Positions 1 to 5,457 of a DNA stretch of 7,162 nucleotides are shown here, piece by piece. The position numbers and the translations under genes are program-made. A model generated the notes under the pieces. The model ran no database searches and was not told where the DNA came from. It was given only the letters and a program-made list of their open reading frames with translations. The stretch is taken from assembly GCA_025934545.1 (NCBI GenBank), contig JAICXV010000109.1, positions 1 through 7,162 on the forward strand, read 5' to 3'. The number at the start of each line of letters is the position of its first letter. Within the stretch, counting starts at the first letter, position 1. Source of the stretch: Verrucomicrobiia bacterium (GTDB lineage: Bacteria; Verrucomicrobiota; Verrucomicrobiia; Limisphaerales; Palsa-1400).

Positions 1-1086
1 CACGCCGACGCTCGTCACGAAACGGCGCAGCGCGCTGGCGGGAATGCCGCGGCGCCGCAGCCCGGAGAGGGTCGGCATGCGCGGATCGTCCCAGCCGGTG
101 ACGAGGTTTTCCTGCACGAGTTGCATGAGCTTGCGTTTGCTCATCACCGTGTAGCCTAGGCTGAGGCGGGCAAATTCGTATTGGTGCGGCAACGGGCGCG
201 GCAGTTCGAGACTTTCGAGAATCCAATCGTAAAGCGGGCGATGCACTTCGAACTCGAGCGTGCAAATACTGTGCGTGATCCCTTCGATGTAATCGCTCAA
301 GCAATGCGCGAAGTCATACATCGGATAAATACACCAGGCCTTGCCGGTGTGATGGTGCTCGGCGTGGCGGATGCGATAAAGAACCGGGTCACGCATCCAA
401 ATATTGGGCGAGGTCATGTCGATCTTCGCCTTGAGCGTGCGCGCGCCATTGGGGAACTCGCCGGCTTTCATGCGCGCGAAGAGATCGAGACTTTCTTCCA
501 CGCTGCGATTGCGGAACGGACTTTCTTTGCCGGGATGATCGGGTGAGCCGCGAAATTTATCGGTGTCTTCCGGCGACAAATCGCAGACGTAAGCTTTGCC
601 TTTCTTGATGAGCGCGACGGCATAGTCGTAGATTTGCTGGAAATAATCAGACGCGTAGAATGGCTCGACAGCACTGGTGGAGGCTCCGACGACCGGTGCG
701 AGGTAAAAATCTTCCTTGCCGTTCGGACAAATTTTCTCCGGCGTTTTTCCTTTGGGTTTGAAACCCAATTTGTCGTCGGCCCAGGAACCGATCAACCATT
801 TCACGTCTTCGGTGATCGATTCGACATATTCGACATCTTCCTTGGTCGGATTGGTATCGTCCATGCGCAGGTTGCAAACGCCACCAAAATCGCGCGCGAT
901 GCCGAAGTTGAGGCAAATTGATTTGGCATGGCCGATATGGAGATAGCCGTTTGGCTCTGGCGGAAAGCGCGTGTGGATCTGCGGATATTTGTTCTCCGCA
1001 ACGTGCCCGGCGACGATGTCGCGAATAAAATCAGACACCGGCGCTGGGGTATTGTTCTTTCCAGGTTCGTTTGTCGGCTCAGCCAT
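1..1086 (-). CDS. glnS: Glutaminyl-tRNA synthetase (GlnRS), partial: first 362 codons, 3' end outside window
   Basis: Class I aminoacyl-tRNA synthetase that charges tRNA-Gln with glutamine in the cytoplasm using ATP. The frame is open from ATG at 1086 to base 1 with no stop. The ATP-binding signature [15 protein letters not shown] (residues 42-56, HIGH at 50-53) has the glutaminyl form rather than the APSPTG form of Glu[10 protein letters not shown] (73-80) and [10 protein letters not shown] (252-261) match the E. coli GlnRS active site, including equivalents of Asp66 (D76), Tyr211 (Y257) and Cys229 (C275). The KMSKS loop is the GlnRS variant VMSKRKL (314-320), followed by [17 protein letters not shown] (331-347). 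Against E. coli GlnRS there is a net insertion of about 36 residues around 104-140. The C-terminal anticodon-binding beta-barrels lie beyond the window. No Shine-Dalgarno is visible upstream of the ATG. The gene is divergent from the toxin-antitoxin pair. Confidence 0.96.
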   Translation of the reverse strand, partial: MAEPTNEPGKNNTPAPVSDFIRDIVAGHVAENKYPQIHTRFPPEPNGYLHIGHAKSICLNFGIARDFGGVCNLRMDDTNPTKEDVEYVESITEDVKWLIGSWADDKLGFKPKGKTPEKICPNGKEDFYLAPVVGASTSAVEPFYASDYFQQIYDYAVALIKKGKAYVCDLSPEDTDKFRGSPDHPGKESPFRNRSVEESLDLFARMKAGEFPNGARTLKAKIDMTSPNIWMRDPVLYRIRHAEHHHTGKAWCIYPMYDFAHCLSDYIEGITHSICTLEFEVHRPLYDWILESLELPRPLPHQYEFARLSLGYTVMSKRKLMQLVQENLVTGWDDPRMPTLSGLRRRGIPASALRRFVTSVGV

Positions 1087-1118
1087 AAACGCTAAAATTT
1101 AAGGGGAAATAGGGTTTG

Positions 1119-1171
1119 CGCAATTTAATTGGTGACGTCGCCCGTGCATTCTGCGTTGTTTCCAAATTGCG
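1119..1171. repeat. Inverted repeat in the divergent glnS / toxin-antitoxin intergenic region (possible operator)
   Basis: CGCAATTT at 1119-1126 is exactly inverted as AAATTGCG at 1164-1171, with 37 bases between the arms. The region (1087-1189) separates glnS on the minus strand from the antitoxin on the plus strand. The second arm lies inside the candidate antitoxin promoter, so the pair could be an operator for autoregulation, as is common in type II toxin-antitoxin loci. That role is inference; an 8-base match could also arise by chance. Confidence 0.3.
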
Positions 1172-1183
1172 TTATAGTATTCT
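1156..1183 (+). promoter_or_regulatory. Candidate promoter of the toxin-antitoxin pair
   Basis: TTGTTT (1156-1161) and TATTCT (1178-1183) are spaced by 16 bases and resemble a weak sigma-70 -35/-10 pair. An alternative -10 is TATAGT at 1173-1178. Transcription would begin close to the antitoxin ATG at 1190, giving a leaderless or nearly leaderless mRNA. That fits the absence of a Shine-Dalgarno before that ATG. The match is weak and unproven. Confidence 0.25.
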
Positions 1184-1189
1184 CACGAT

Positions 1190-1396
1190 ATGAGTACGGC
1201 CGAACTCAAGCGCATTGTTGACCATGCTTCTGACTCCGAGAAACGGTTCCTTTTCGTTTATCTGGCCGAAACGCTCAGCCCGAACAACGATCAACAGGCA
1301 GCCGAATGGGACCGACGGATGAAAGAAATGGATGCGGGGGAGAAGCGGGTTAGTTGGGACGAGTTTGAGAAACGCCTCGATAACCCCGCCAAATGA
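1190..1396 (+). CDS. Putative antitoxin, addiction-module-component-like small protein (68 aa)
   Basis: A small, charged, probably helical protein upstream of, and overlapping by four bases (ATGA, 1393-1396), a RelE/ParE-like protein. That is the usual antitoxin-first arrangement of a type II module. Residues 2-28 (STAELKRIVDHASDSEKRFL...) resemble the N-terminal helical part of short 'addiction module component' antitoxins. The C-terminal part, WDRRMKEMDAGEKRVSWDEF (40-59) followed by EKRL, resembles the toxin-wrapping tail of that family (a 'W-[ED]-E-[VF]...RL' ending). There is no obvious separate DNA-binding domain such as ribbon-helix-helix or HTH. The expected role is to bind and neutralise the downstream protein. 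The family call is from memory of sequence style, not a search. No Shine-Dalgarno is seen before the ATG. Confidence 0.72.
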   Translation: MSTAELKRIVDHASDSEKRFLFVYLAETLSPNNDQQAAEWDRRMKEMDAGEKRVSWDEFEKRLDNPAK

Positions 1397-1653
1397 AAGC
1401 GGTCTGGGAGCTCGTGCTCCACGAAAGAGCCTGGCACACATCAGAGGCGCTGACGCTACGGGAAAAGACCCAACTTAAAAAAGGACTCCACGCGCTTGCC
1501 ACCGATGCGATGCAAAAACCGGATGCCGAACGGAGGTCAGGCGCCGGCCATACCTACCGGGTGAAGTATATCGGAAATTTTCGCGTTATTTATTGGCCCG
1601 ACGCATTTGTCGAGGAGTTGAGGATTTTAGAAATTGAACGCGTTCGAGCGTGA
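1393..1653 (+). CDS. Putative RelE/ParE-superfamily toxin (86 aa)
   Basis: The length and pattern fit a compact RelE/ParE fold: an N-terminal strand (WELVLHERAW, 5-14), a helical stretch (EALTLREKTQLKKGLHALAT, 18-37), then the diagnostic C-terminal strands TYRVKYIGNFRVIYW (54-68) and VEELRILEIERV (73-84). The 'YRV..GNFRVIY' core is typical of the superfamily. Members are either mRNA interferases acting at the ribosome or gyrase poisons; the sequence does not tell which. R57 and R64 are candidate functional basic residues, by analogy only. The start codon overlaps the antitoxin stop (ATGA), implying translational coupling. No stop-proximal terminator is visible. Lack of activity, or a role as an orphan regulator, cannot be excluded. 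Confidence 0.75.
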   Translation: MKAVWELVLHERAWHTSEALTLREKTQLKKGLHALATDAMQKPDAERRSGAGHTYRVKYIGNFRVIYWPDAFVEELRILEIERVRA

Positions 1654-1663
1654 CAATAACGAT

Positions 1664-1708
1664 TTGACAGAATTTGTTTGAAAACTGCGGCGAGTTATCT
1701 ACTTATCT
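1664..1708 (+). promoter_or_regulatory. Possible promoter region ahead of argA
   Basis: A perfect -35-like TTGACA lies at 1664-1669, but no -10 sits at the right distance from it. A second -35-like TTGAAA (1678-1683) is 19 bases from TTATCT (1703-1708). TTATCT occurs twice in tandem (1695-1700 and 1703-1708). The elements fall between the toxin stop (1653) and argA, where a promoter for the downstream run would be expected. Spacing is imperfect, so this is only a candidate. Confidence 0.25.
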
Positions 1709-1720
1709 CATTCAGAAGAA

Positions 1721-1768
1721 AGGCCGATGGCAAATCGGCGATACAGCAGGCCGCAAACCTGCGCTACG
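1721..1768. repeat. REP-like double-hairpin intergenic repeat
   Basis: Two adjacent hairpins are visible. The first has a perfect 6-bp stem, GCCGAT (1723-1728) with ATCGGC (1734-1739), around loop GGCAA. The second has stem GCAGG (1746-1750) with CCTGC (1758-1762) around a 7-base loop. The connector contains GATACA, and GCGCTACG follows the second stem. The arrangement 'hairpin - CGATACA - hairpin - GCGCTAC' resembles a dispersed intergenic repeat I remember from Verrucomicrobiota genomes, but only one copy is in this window, so its repetitive nature is inference. It covers the ATG at 1727 that would otherwise be taken as the argA start. Confidence 0.5.
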
Positions 1769-1786
1769 AAGAAGCGACAACCAAAA

Positions 1787-3073
1787 GTGAAACTGACAGA
1801 TTTACGGGGTATCCTGCAGTACATTCCGCGGTTCCGCGAAAAGATTTTCGTGCTCAGCATCGATGGCGCGATTGTCACGAGCGAGAACTTCGCGAACATC
1901 CTGTTAGACGTCGCCGTCCTGCGCTCGCTCAATATCAAGATCATCCTCGTTCACGGCGCGGCGGCGCAGATTGCCACCTTGGCCAAGGAACAAAAGGTCG
2001 AAGCGTCCAATCTCGATGGCAGCGGCATCACGGACGATGCCACACTTAAGCTGGCGCTGACGGCCGCGAATCGGTTGACGCACGAAATTCTGGAAGGGCT
2101 CAGTGCGAATGATCTGCGCGCGGCTTCTTCCAACGCCATTATTTCTCATCCGATGGGAATCATTCACGGCGTCGATCATTTGTTGACCGGCAAAGTGGAG
2201 CGGATCGATGTCGAATTGTTGCAGTCGTTGTTGTCACAAAACATCGTGCCGGTGGTGCCGCCGCTTGGGTTTGATGGTGATGGGAAAACGTATCGCGTCA
2301 ATTCGGACAGCGTCGCCTCGGAAGTGGCCAAGGCCATGAACGCGACGAAATTGATTTACATCACCACGGCTGACGGGCTGGTCTACGGCGACACGATTGT
2401 GCGTCAGATTTTAGTTGGAGAGCTGGAAACGTTTTTGACACAGCACAAAGAAAAATTTGCGCCCGAAATCGTTTCGAAAGCCGTTTACGCCGCGGCGGCG
2501 TGTCGGGCCGGAGTGCCTCGCGTCCATATTATCAACGGTCGCATCGACGAAGCTGTGTTAGCGGAAGTCTTCTCAAACGAAGGCATCGGCACGCTCGTCT
2601 ATGCGAATGAATATCAGCAGATCCGGCGCGCGTTGAAGAAAGACATTCGCGCCATCATGATGCTGACGAAGAATTCGGTTGCGAGCGAGGAATTGGCGAA
2701 GCGGACGAAGCCGATGATGGAAAAAATTATTTCGGACTTTTACATCTTCGAAACGGACAAAAATCCAATTGCGTGCGTTGCCTTGCATCAACTGGACGCG
2801 ACCAAAGGCGAGTTGGCGTCGCTCTTCGTCAACCCGTCGCATGAGAACCAGGGCATCGGCAAAAAGTTGATTCAATTCGTGGAAAACAAAGCGCGGGAAA
2901 CTGGGCTGACGGATTTGATCACGTTGTCGACGCAAGCGTTCACATATTTCCAATCGAAGGGCGGATTCGCGGAAGGCTCGCCCGAGGATTTGCCAGCGGA
3001 GCGCCGGGCGAAGTACGACCAGAGCGGCCGCAACTCGAAGGTCCTGGTCAAAAAGCTGGCGAAGACGCCGTAA
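1787..3073 (+). CDS. argA: N-acetylglutamate synthase, ArgA type (amino-acid kinase-like + GNAT)
   Basis: Transfers acetyl from acetyl-CoA to glutamate, the first step of arginine biosynthesis, in the cytoplasm. Counting from GTG 1787 (428 aa), residues 5-270 form an amino-acid-kinase-like domain (VHGAAAQI near 55-62, YRVNSDSVASEVAKAM near 169-184, ITTADGLVYGD near 192-202). Residues about 278-421 form a GNAT acetyltransferase domain with the acetyl-CoA loop VNPSHENQGIGKKL (348-361). EVFSNEGIGTLV, QQIRRALKKDI and the C-terminal NSKVLVKKL align with E. coli ArgA, whose length (443 aa) is similar. The catalytic Lys of true acetylglutamate kinases (K-x-G-G) is replaced by 'SIDGA', consistent with a regulatory rather than phosphorylating domain. 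An in-frame ATG at 1727 would add 20 residues, but it lies in a hairpin repeat and encodes a basic, low-complexity tail. Homologues as I recall them begin near KLTDLRGILQYIP, so GTG 1787 is preferred. One base separates it from the methyltransferase. Confidence 0.92.
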   Translation: MKLTDLRGILQYIPRFREKIFVLSIDGAIVTSENFANILLDVAVLRSLNIKIILVHGAAAQIATLAKEQKVEASNLDGSGITDDATLKLALTAANRLTHEILEGLSANDLRAASSNAIISHPMGIIHGVDHLLTGKVERIDVELLQSLLSQNIVPVVPPLGFDGDGKTYRVNSDSVASEVAKAMNATKLIYITTADGLVYGDTIVRQILVGELETFLTQHKEKFAPEIVSKAVYAAAACRAGVPRVHIINGRIDEAVLAEVFSNEGIGTLVYANEYQQIRRALKKDIRAIMMLTKNSVASEELAKRTKPMMEKIISDFYIFETDKNPIACVALHQLDATKGELASLFVNPSHENQGIGKKLIQFVENKARETGLTDLITLSTQAFTYFQSKGGFAEGSPEDLPAERRAKYDQSGRNSKVLVKKLAKTP

Positions 3074-3074
3074 T

Positions 3075-3740
3075 ATGGAACATCGGCGCGTTCTGGTTGA
3101 ATACTATGACAAGCGCACTCCTGAATTTGACCGGATCTACGAAATCCCCGAGCGACAAAAAGACATCGCGACGTTAAAGGATCTCGTCCGAAAAATCTTC
3201 GCTGGGCACGATGTTCTCGATGTGGCCTGCGGCACCGGCTATTGGGCCGAAGTCATTTCTCAATCTGCAAAATCAGTTACCGGCATCGATATCAACTCCG
3301 CGCCGATGGACGAAGCGAGGAAAAGAACATACGGCTGCCCGATTTCGTTCCGCGTAGGAGATGCATTCGAAATGCAACTGCCGGCAAAAGAGAGATTCAC
3401 CGCAGCATTTGCGAGCGGCTGGTGGTCGCACATCCCAAAATCGGAACTGAAAACGTTTCTGCTAAAGTTGCATCGAGCTTTACAGCCGCACGCATTAGTT
3501 GTGTTCTGCGACAATATATTCGTTGATGGCCTGGGCGGTCCCGCCAGTACACCGATTAGCCGCCGCGACGCGGAAGGGAACACCTGGCAAAAACGGAAGG
3601 TCAGTTCGGGGGAGACTTTTGAAATCATCAAAAATTTTCCAACCAAAGAAGAAGTCGAACAGTTGCTGGCCGGCGTTGCGGTCGAAATTCGTTGGACTGC
3701 TTTGCAGTATTTTTGGCTGTTGGAGTATCGCGTGAAATGA
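3075..3740 (+). CDS. Class I SAM-dependent methyltransferase, substrate unknown (221 aa)
   Basis: A Rossmann-fold methyltransferase. Motif I is VLDVACGTGYWAE (47-59); the acidic post-I position is in VTGIDIN (68-74); the motif II-like segment VGDAFEMQLP spans 94-103; and the strand/helix FLLKLHRALQPHALVVFCDN (128-147) gives the usual motif III region. The N-terminal YYDKRTPEFDRIYE (10-23) is a common cap in small-molecule methyltransferases of the UbiE/type 11-12 group. The sequence shows no recognisable substrate domain, so the substrate (small molecule, lipid or protein) cannot be named. The protein has no signal peptide and is presumably cytoplasmic. Its ATG is one base after the argA stop (TAATATG), and its stop overlaps the ATG of the secreted protein (ATGA, 3737-3740), so all three are probably co-transcribed and coupled. 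Confidence 0.9.
   Translation: MEHRRVLVEYYDKRTPEFDRIYEIPERQKDIATLKDLVRKIFAGHDVLDVACGTGYWAEVISQSAKSVTGIDINSAPMDEARKRTYGCPISFRVGDAFEMQLPAKERFTAAFASGWWSHIPKSELKTFLLKLHRALQPHALVVFCDNIFVDGLGGPASTPISRRDAEGNTWQKRKVSSGETFEIIKNFPTKEEVEQLLAGVAVEIRWTALQYFWLLEYRVK
3722..3725 (+). promoter_or_regulatory. Shine-Dalgarno-like GGAG supporting the start at 3737
   Basis: GGAG lies 11 bases before ATG 3737, inside the end of the methyltransferase gene. It favours 3737 over an in-frame ATG at 3692, which would place 15 extra residues before the signal peptide and overlap the methyltransferase by 49 bases. The spacer is a little long, so the support is modest. Confidence 0.35.
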
Positions 3741-4786
3741 CGAATAAAACCTTCGCAAACCCTTCAAGAACTTGCCGACGGCCGACCGTCCTGAAGCGTA
3801 TCTGCGCGCTCGTAACACTCGTATTAACCTGTCTGAATTTTTCCGCCGTTGCCCAGGCGGGTTACCTCGAAGGCGATGTGTATCCTTTTACGACGAACGG
3901 GACTCTAGAAGGTGACGGATTCGTTACCTTCATCGATTGGGAACACATCGCCAATATGGCCATTGGTTTAGAGACGCCAATCAATTCTCTTCAATTCTCG
4001 CTCGCTGATTGCGCCCCCCGCGAAACGCTCGGCGATGGTTCCATTACTACCATCGACGTCGTCCAGTGCAGGCGATTTAGTGTTGGCTACGACATGGTAC
4101 TGCCTGCGCCCCCAACTAATGGGCCAACCAGCCCGATCGCGAAACAACCCTTACTTGGTGGCCCGCGAAAAATTTTCATCTCGAATACAAACCTCGTTCG
4201 AGGCGAGGAACAAACCGTAAATATTTGTCTCGCTGGTGACGGCACAGAAAACGCCGTCGGCTTTAGTTTGGAGTTTGATCCATCGGCGCTGCGTTTGGTC
4301 GCCCCGACCAATTGGGTGTCTTACGAAGATTTTCCAGGTCACGGCATTCCCATTGCGGCAGTCAATGCAACGGACGCAACAAACGGACACTTCAGCGCCA
4401 TTGCCATGGCCTTATACTTTGCACCGCCTACGCTGCTGAGCATAACCTTTCAGGCCATCGGATCAAGCGACACCGTGCTTCATTTCAGTGATACTCCGAC
4501 TTTGCGCGAGGTGTCAGATACGAACGCCGTCGCGTTGCCCGCAACTTATGAGGACGCGGTGATTCACTTCGTTAATGTGCCGCAATTGAGCAATCTCTCT
4601 ATCGTCGGCAACCAATTTCAATGCACCGTTTCCGGCACAAACGGACAACCTGTCAGCATTGAAAGTTCGACCAACTTTGTGGATTGGAACGTCACCGCTG
4701 CCTTTACCCTCACGAATGACATTCAGGAATTCAGAACTGCGGTTGATGACGGCGCCAAATTCTATCGAATTGGTACTGCTCCTTGA
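3737..4786 (+). CDS. Secreted protein with dockerin-like repeats, cohesin-like domain and C-terminal surface module (349 aa)
   Basis: Start chosen at ATG 3737 (ATGA overlap with the methyltransferase). A long basic n-region (residues 1-22) precedes the hydrophobic core ICALVTLVLTCLNFSAVAQA (22-41), with likely signal-peptidase cleavage after AQA. Residues 44-80 and 90-119 are two related segments of dockerin/EF-hand style: EGDGFVTFIDWEHIANMAIG and LGDGSITTIDVVQCRRFSVG, each a D-G-x-[VI]-T-x-x-D loop followed by a helix. Residues about 146-280 look like a cohesin-type beta-sandwich (ENAVGFSLEFDPSALRLV, later LLSITFQAIG and LREVSDTNAVALPATYEDAV). Residues 283-349 (SIESSTNFVDWN ... KFYRI) match a terminal module I associate with exported Verrucomicrobiota proteins. 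Expected location is periplasmic or surface, with a possible calcium-dependent or protein-binding role. No catalytic motif is seen. C92 and C111 lie in the second dockerin-like repeat and could form a disulfide. Domain names come from pattern resemblance only. Confidence 0.82.
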   Translation: MTNKTFANPSRTCRRPTVLKRICALVTLVLTCLNFSAVAQAGYLEGDVYPFTTNGTLEGDGFVTFIDWEHIANMAIGLETPINSLQFSLADCAPRETLGDGSITTIDVVQCRRFSVGYDMVLPAPPTNGPTSPIAKQPLLGGPRKIFISNTNLVRGEEQTVNICLAGDGTENAVGFSLEFDPSALRLVAPTNWVSYEDFPGHGIPIAAVNATDATNGHFSAIAMALYFAPPTLLSITFQAIGSSDTVLHFSDTPTLREVSDTNAVALPATYEDAVIHFVNVPQLSNLSIVGNQFQCTVSGTNGQPVSIESSTNFVDWNVTAAFTLTNDIQEFRTAVDDGAKFYRIGTAP

Positions 4787-4822
4787 CGATGCCAACCTTC
4801 TTCGCAATTCTCGCAGAGCTGT

Positions 4823-5374
4823 ATGACGACCGGCAAACCGATTAATGATTTTGTGCGAACGTGCCGCCAACAAGGTGTTGTTGCGACCCGTTATTTGCTG
4901 ACGGTCAATATCGCACAGCAAACGACCACTCTGTGGGAACGCGATATTGCGTACGCGCCGCCGTTTCGCTGGGTGAAAACGTTTCGATGTTCCACTTCCA
5001 AATACGGCATTGGCGAAAAGGCCGGTTCGAACATGACACCGCGCGGATTGCATCGCGTCGCGAAAAAAATTGGCGGTGGCTGGCCGGTCGGTGCGGCGTG
5101 GAAGAGCCGGCAATTGATTGGTTTCACCTGGACCGATCAGCCGATGACGCCGATCGCGCACAGAATTTTTTGGTTGGAAGGACTTGAGCCGGGACGCAAT
5201 CGCGGCGAGGGGATCGACTCGCGCGAACGCTTTATCTATATCCATGGCACGGGCAATGAGCCGACGATTGGGCGTCCCGATTCCCATGGTTGCGTGCATT
5301 TGTCAGCGAACGATTTGATTCCGCTTTACGACAAGCTGCCCGAGGGCACGCTGGTGTGGATCGCGGAAAATTAA
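4823..5374 (+). CDS. L,D-transpeptidase, YkuD domain (183 aa)
   Basis: YkuD-family enzymes form 3-3 peptidoglycan cross-links or attach proteins to peptidoglycan through an acyl-enzyme on cysteine. The domain starts near residue 23 (TRYLLTVNIAQQTTTLWERD). The active-site region is complete: IYIHGTGNE (138-146, H141), then SHGCVHLS (154-161), with catalytic C157 and H155, and a closing strand GTLVWIAEN. An internal segment, MTPRGLHRVAKKIGGGWPVG (71-90), matches the 'TP.G.y.v..k' motif of the family. The N-terminus (residues 1-22) has no hydrophobic core, and the frame upstream is closed by TGA at 4784-4786 with no alternative start, so no signal peptide is encoded. Export may be by an unrecognised route. 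It lies 36 bases after the secreted protein gene and may share its transcript. Confidence 0.93.
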   Translation: MTTGKPINDFVRTCRQQGVVATRYLLTVNIAQQTTTLWERDIAYAPPFRWVKTFRCSTSKYGIGEKAGSNMTPRGLHRVAKKIGGGWPVGAAWKSRQLIGFTWTDQPMTPIAHRIFWLEGLEPGRNRGEGIDSRERFIYIHGTGNEPTIGRPDSHGCVHLSANDLIPLYDKLPEGTLVWIAEN

Positions 5375-5457
5375 ATCGATGTTCCGTTAATTTTTTTCGA
5401 TTACCGGCTTTTTGGTCGTCGGAAATAGAGTCAGAGCAGTTGATTCGGAACTCCGCT

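Noticed and set aside
181..921. Plus-strand open frames opposite glnS (181-546 and 634-921)
   Set aside because: They lie codon-for-codon opposite the GlnRS frame, which has unmistakable HIGH and KMSKS motifs; these are mirror-frame shadows.
1678..2049. TTG-started 123-codon plus-strand frame over the repeat and the argA 5' end
   Set aside because: Its N-terminal half is translated repeat and the rest is a shifted reading of argA.
2573..2953. Minus-strand 126-codon frame inside argA
   Set aside because: Antisense to the GNAT domain, which is strongly supported by motifs.
4789..4845. 18-residue open frame starting two bases after the secreted protein stop and overlapping the L,D-transpeptidase start
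   Set aside because: Too short to judge, with no recognisable leader-peptide feature; kept only as a possible frameshift clue for the missing signal peptide.
4514..5299. Long minus-strand open frame (261 codons) across the end of the secreted protein gene and the L,D-transpeptidase gene
   Set aside because: It is antisense to two well-supported genes with clear motifs, and its translation is arginine-rich and unlike any family I recognise.
5375..5457. Possible terminator between the L,D-transpeptidase and DUF2339 genes (AATCGA/TCGATT arms with a T-run)
   Set aside because: The stem is only 6 bp and AT-rich with a long loop, and the T-run is inside the loop rather than after the stem.
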